Part shown: positions 62,179 through 64,000 of the stretch, in pieces
Position numbering within the stretch: position 1 is the stretch's first letter
How the letters are laid out: every line of letters begins with the position of its first letter
From: Aphis gossypii
Lineage: Eukaryota > Arthropoda > Insecta > Hemiptera > Aphididae
Assembly (NCBI RefSeq): GCF_020184175.1
Contig: NC_065531.1
Span: 85,220,604-85,284,603 of the forward strand
Length of the DNA: 64,000 nt
Direction of reading: 5' to 3'
Made by a program: the position numbers and the translations under genes
The notes under the pieces: model-generated
The model's database searches: none
The model's input: the letters and a program-made list of their open reading frames with translations, nothing else
What the model was told of the DNA's origin: nothing

Positions 62179-62268
62179 ATGATGGTGTTACACAAAACGA
62201 CGTTTGTCATAGCTTTACGCAAGTCTGTCAACTGCGTAGTTGTGACCGATTTGTCCGATTTTTCTTAG
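62179..62268 (+). CDS. Candidate 29-residue small ORF
   Basis: MMVLHKTTFVIALRKSVNC followed by VVVTDLSDFS and TAG. About 62% of codons begin with a purine. A hydrophobic start with a charged end. Unrecognised, and no splice support. Confidence 0.12.
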   Translation: MMVLHKTTFVIALRKSVNCVVVTDLSDFS

Positions 62269-62439
62269 CGCGTGTGGTGATCTTATTTTATGTTCCATGC
62301 TCGTGCTTTACGAATAATTGATACCGGGAATTTCGAAGGAAACCTTTTGGCCGCACCCGATTAAACCTAACCTTTAGTTTTTATTATTGTTATTAATAAA
62401 TTGATAATTTCTTTTTGATTAAATTACACGGTAGCTGTT

Positions 62440-62680
62440 CGTTCCTAGTGGGCGGTACAAGGTAGATGAAAGAAACGGTATTGTATCAGTGTGTGTGGGT
62501 TGTGTTGGTAGTGTGGTAGAGGTGTGTGTATGTAGGGTGGGGAGGGGGTCATTGTATTGCACCGCACATTCGTTTTTAATATACCACCGCCGCCACCGCT
62601 CGGCAAATTGCTACCACACCTCTATAATTGCCCCGAAGGCGGCTACCCTCTTCCGCCATAACATGCGTGCGAGTGTGAAG
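62440..62680 (+). promoter_or_regulatory. GC-rich promoter-like island with a possible 6-codon first exon
   Basis: Contains TCAGT at 62487-62491, G-runs (GTAGGGTGGGGAGGGGG near 62531), CCGCCGCCACCGC, and an ATG at 62663 reading MRASVK directly into AAG|GTATAA with GT at 62681. The same frame is open upstream to 62489. A + strand gene could begin here and continue beyond the window. The alternative is a regulatory island only. Confidence 0.2.
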
Positions 62681-64000
62681 GTATAATATGTGTTTTTTCA
62701 CTATAATTATAATTATTATTTCTATAAATATATGTTTTTTTAATCAAATTTCGTTTAGTAAGTTTTTAATCTGTAATTGACGGACGATGTTAATTATAAT
62801 TGACGGGCAACTCGACCTGAATAATGCAAATTACTTATAAAGAGCATTCTTTCGATCAATTTGACACATTGATTTCAAATTATAATTCACGTATTGACGC
62901 ATATATTATGTATAATAAATAATAATGTACATTGTGTATCATTTAATTTTTTGGCTTACATTTTTTACTTTATACTATATTATGGTTTTTTATACGGTTA
63001 ATAATTTATTATATTATGTAATTATAACTTATTATAATTGTTTTGTGAATACAGGTAGATACTGTATATAGAATTATATAAAATTCATACTTTAATAAAG
63101 CTTACGTTAATATTTTGTGTATATAGAAATAAAGTATTTATTTTTAAGAATAATATTATACATCATATTGACAACTCCTAGCAAATATCAGCAGTGTTTA
63201 AGTATATCAGATTTGTTTTTCTTTTGAAATTTTACACCAGCTCGTCCTTTAAAAATAATAAAATATATTTTCTTAAATTTTTTTTAAATTTTGGTAGATA
63301 ACACTATTCTTTACTGAAAAGAAAAAATGATGTTTTGAACATCCGCTCTCTGTGTCTTATCCTGATTGTATAGTAAGATTTATATATTTTTTGTGATGTA
63401 TATATTTAAAATGCGTTTTTAATCTTATAATCCTATTAGATACATAATATTTAATTTTTTAATTTTAAAAGGAGATTAACTTAACTTAAATCAATAACTA
63501 AATTGATTTTTATTCTTATCATTAATGATTTTATAAAATTTTTCATTGAATTTATTTTTCTATTTTGTACTTAAAATATGTAGTTCAAAAACATTTTCTG
63601 AAATATATAAGTTAATTATGTGCATATAAAAATAAATTATGTTATTAGTAAGTAAGTAATTTTTTGCAATTGATAAATGAGAAAAAAGAGTAATAGTATT
63701 TCTTTATCACATATATTTATTTTATTACTAGTGTTATTATAAGTAGTATAATATACCTATGAATATGCCTGAATTGCACTGAATAATAATTAACAAGTTT
63801 TAAGTTTCAATAATTTTCCTAGGCGTCTCAAATTTAATAAGGATATATTATGTAAAGTATATAAGACTAACGTTTTACTTAAGTGTATAAACAAATAATT
63901 GTTTTGTTTAGACATTTATACGGAGTTTATTGAGAAGCTTTATGAAACTTGTCAGTCTATGTTTGATACTGAGAACTATGGCAATATCATTAATTGAATT
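62681..64000. other. AT-rich stretch to the right edge
   Basis: No open frame, splice pair or repeat of note. If the start at 62663 is real this would be its first intron. Confidence 0.55.

Noticed and set aside
1..64000. CRISPR arrays, operons, ribosome binding sites, prophage or other bacterial systems
   Set aside because: No spaced direct repeats or bacterial gene organisation; introns, polyadenylation signals and insect transposons show nuclear animal DNA.

Overview
The window is AT-rich animal nuclear DNA, and the evidence points to an aphid (Hemiptera). The DNA is full of TA and AAT microsatellites and taggta strings. It has GT-AG introns, a short block of the insect telomere unit TTAGG, decayed eukaryotic DNA transposons, and at about 6.1-7.4 kb an element whose end sequence I recognise as a common pea-aphid repeat. 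That last point is recall, not a search. Nothing prokaryotic or viral is visible.

Most of the window is gene-poor intergenic or intronic sequence, broken by small GC/CpG-richer islands at about 4.8-5.4, 8.4-8.8, 12.0-13.6, 22.0-22.8, 25.3-27.1, 28.5-28.7, 30.2-30.6, 32.3-33.8, 36.8-37.1, 44.2-45.1, 50.2-50.6, 51.8-52.6, 57.7-58.2 and 62.2-62.7 kb. The only gene I can model completely is on the + strand at about 11.97-13.64 kb. It has a TATA box and TCAGT initiator, a 177-nt first coding exon, a 101-nt GT-AG intron and a 1.2-kb second exon. These encode a predicted 462-residue protein with a hydrophobic N-terminus, a basic patch, polyproline and a charged helical C-terminus. I do not recognise its family.

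Several further pieces look like exons of genes that are not complete here. They include a minus-strand exon running off the left edge (1-197), a minus-strand terminal exon at 28525-28713, and a minus-strand candidate first exon at 22031-22322, which lies below a cluster of three TATCGATA elements. A zero-length exon (3' splice site abutting 5' splice site) at 35379/35380 looks like a recursive-splicing ratchet point. It suggests that at least the middle of the window is one very long + strand intron, which would make the 12-kb gene nested if that intron reaches so far left.

Mobile DNA includes a foldback element (2.5-3.0 kb), a long aphid-type inverted-repeat element (6.1-7.2 kb), a 123-bp MITE-like hairpin (27.7 kb), a complete but dead pogo/Tigger-type transposon with TA target duplication (48682-49916), and a decayed minus-strand hAT transposase of ZMYM1-like type (about 55.3-56.6 kb). 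Candidate regulatory sites include a cluster of eight ACGTG cores at 40.5-41.0 kb, TGACGT sites at 26.8 and 44.9 kb, and the TATCGATA cluster at 22.7 kb. Short open frames in the islands are listed with low confidence, because GC-rich DNA in this genome is open in several frames by composition alone.
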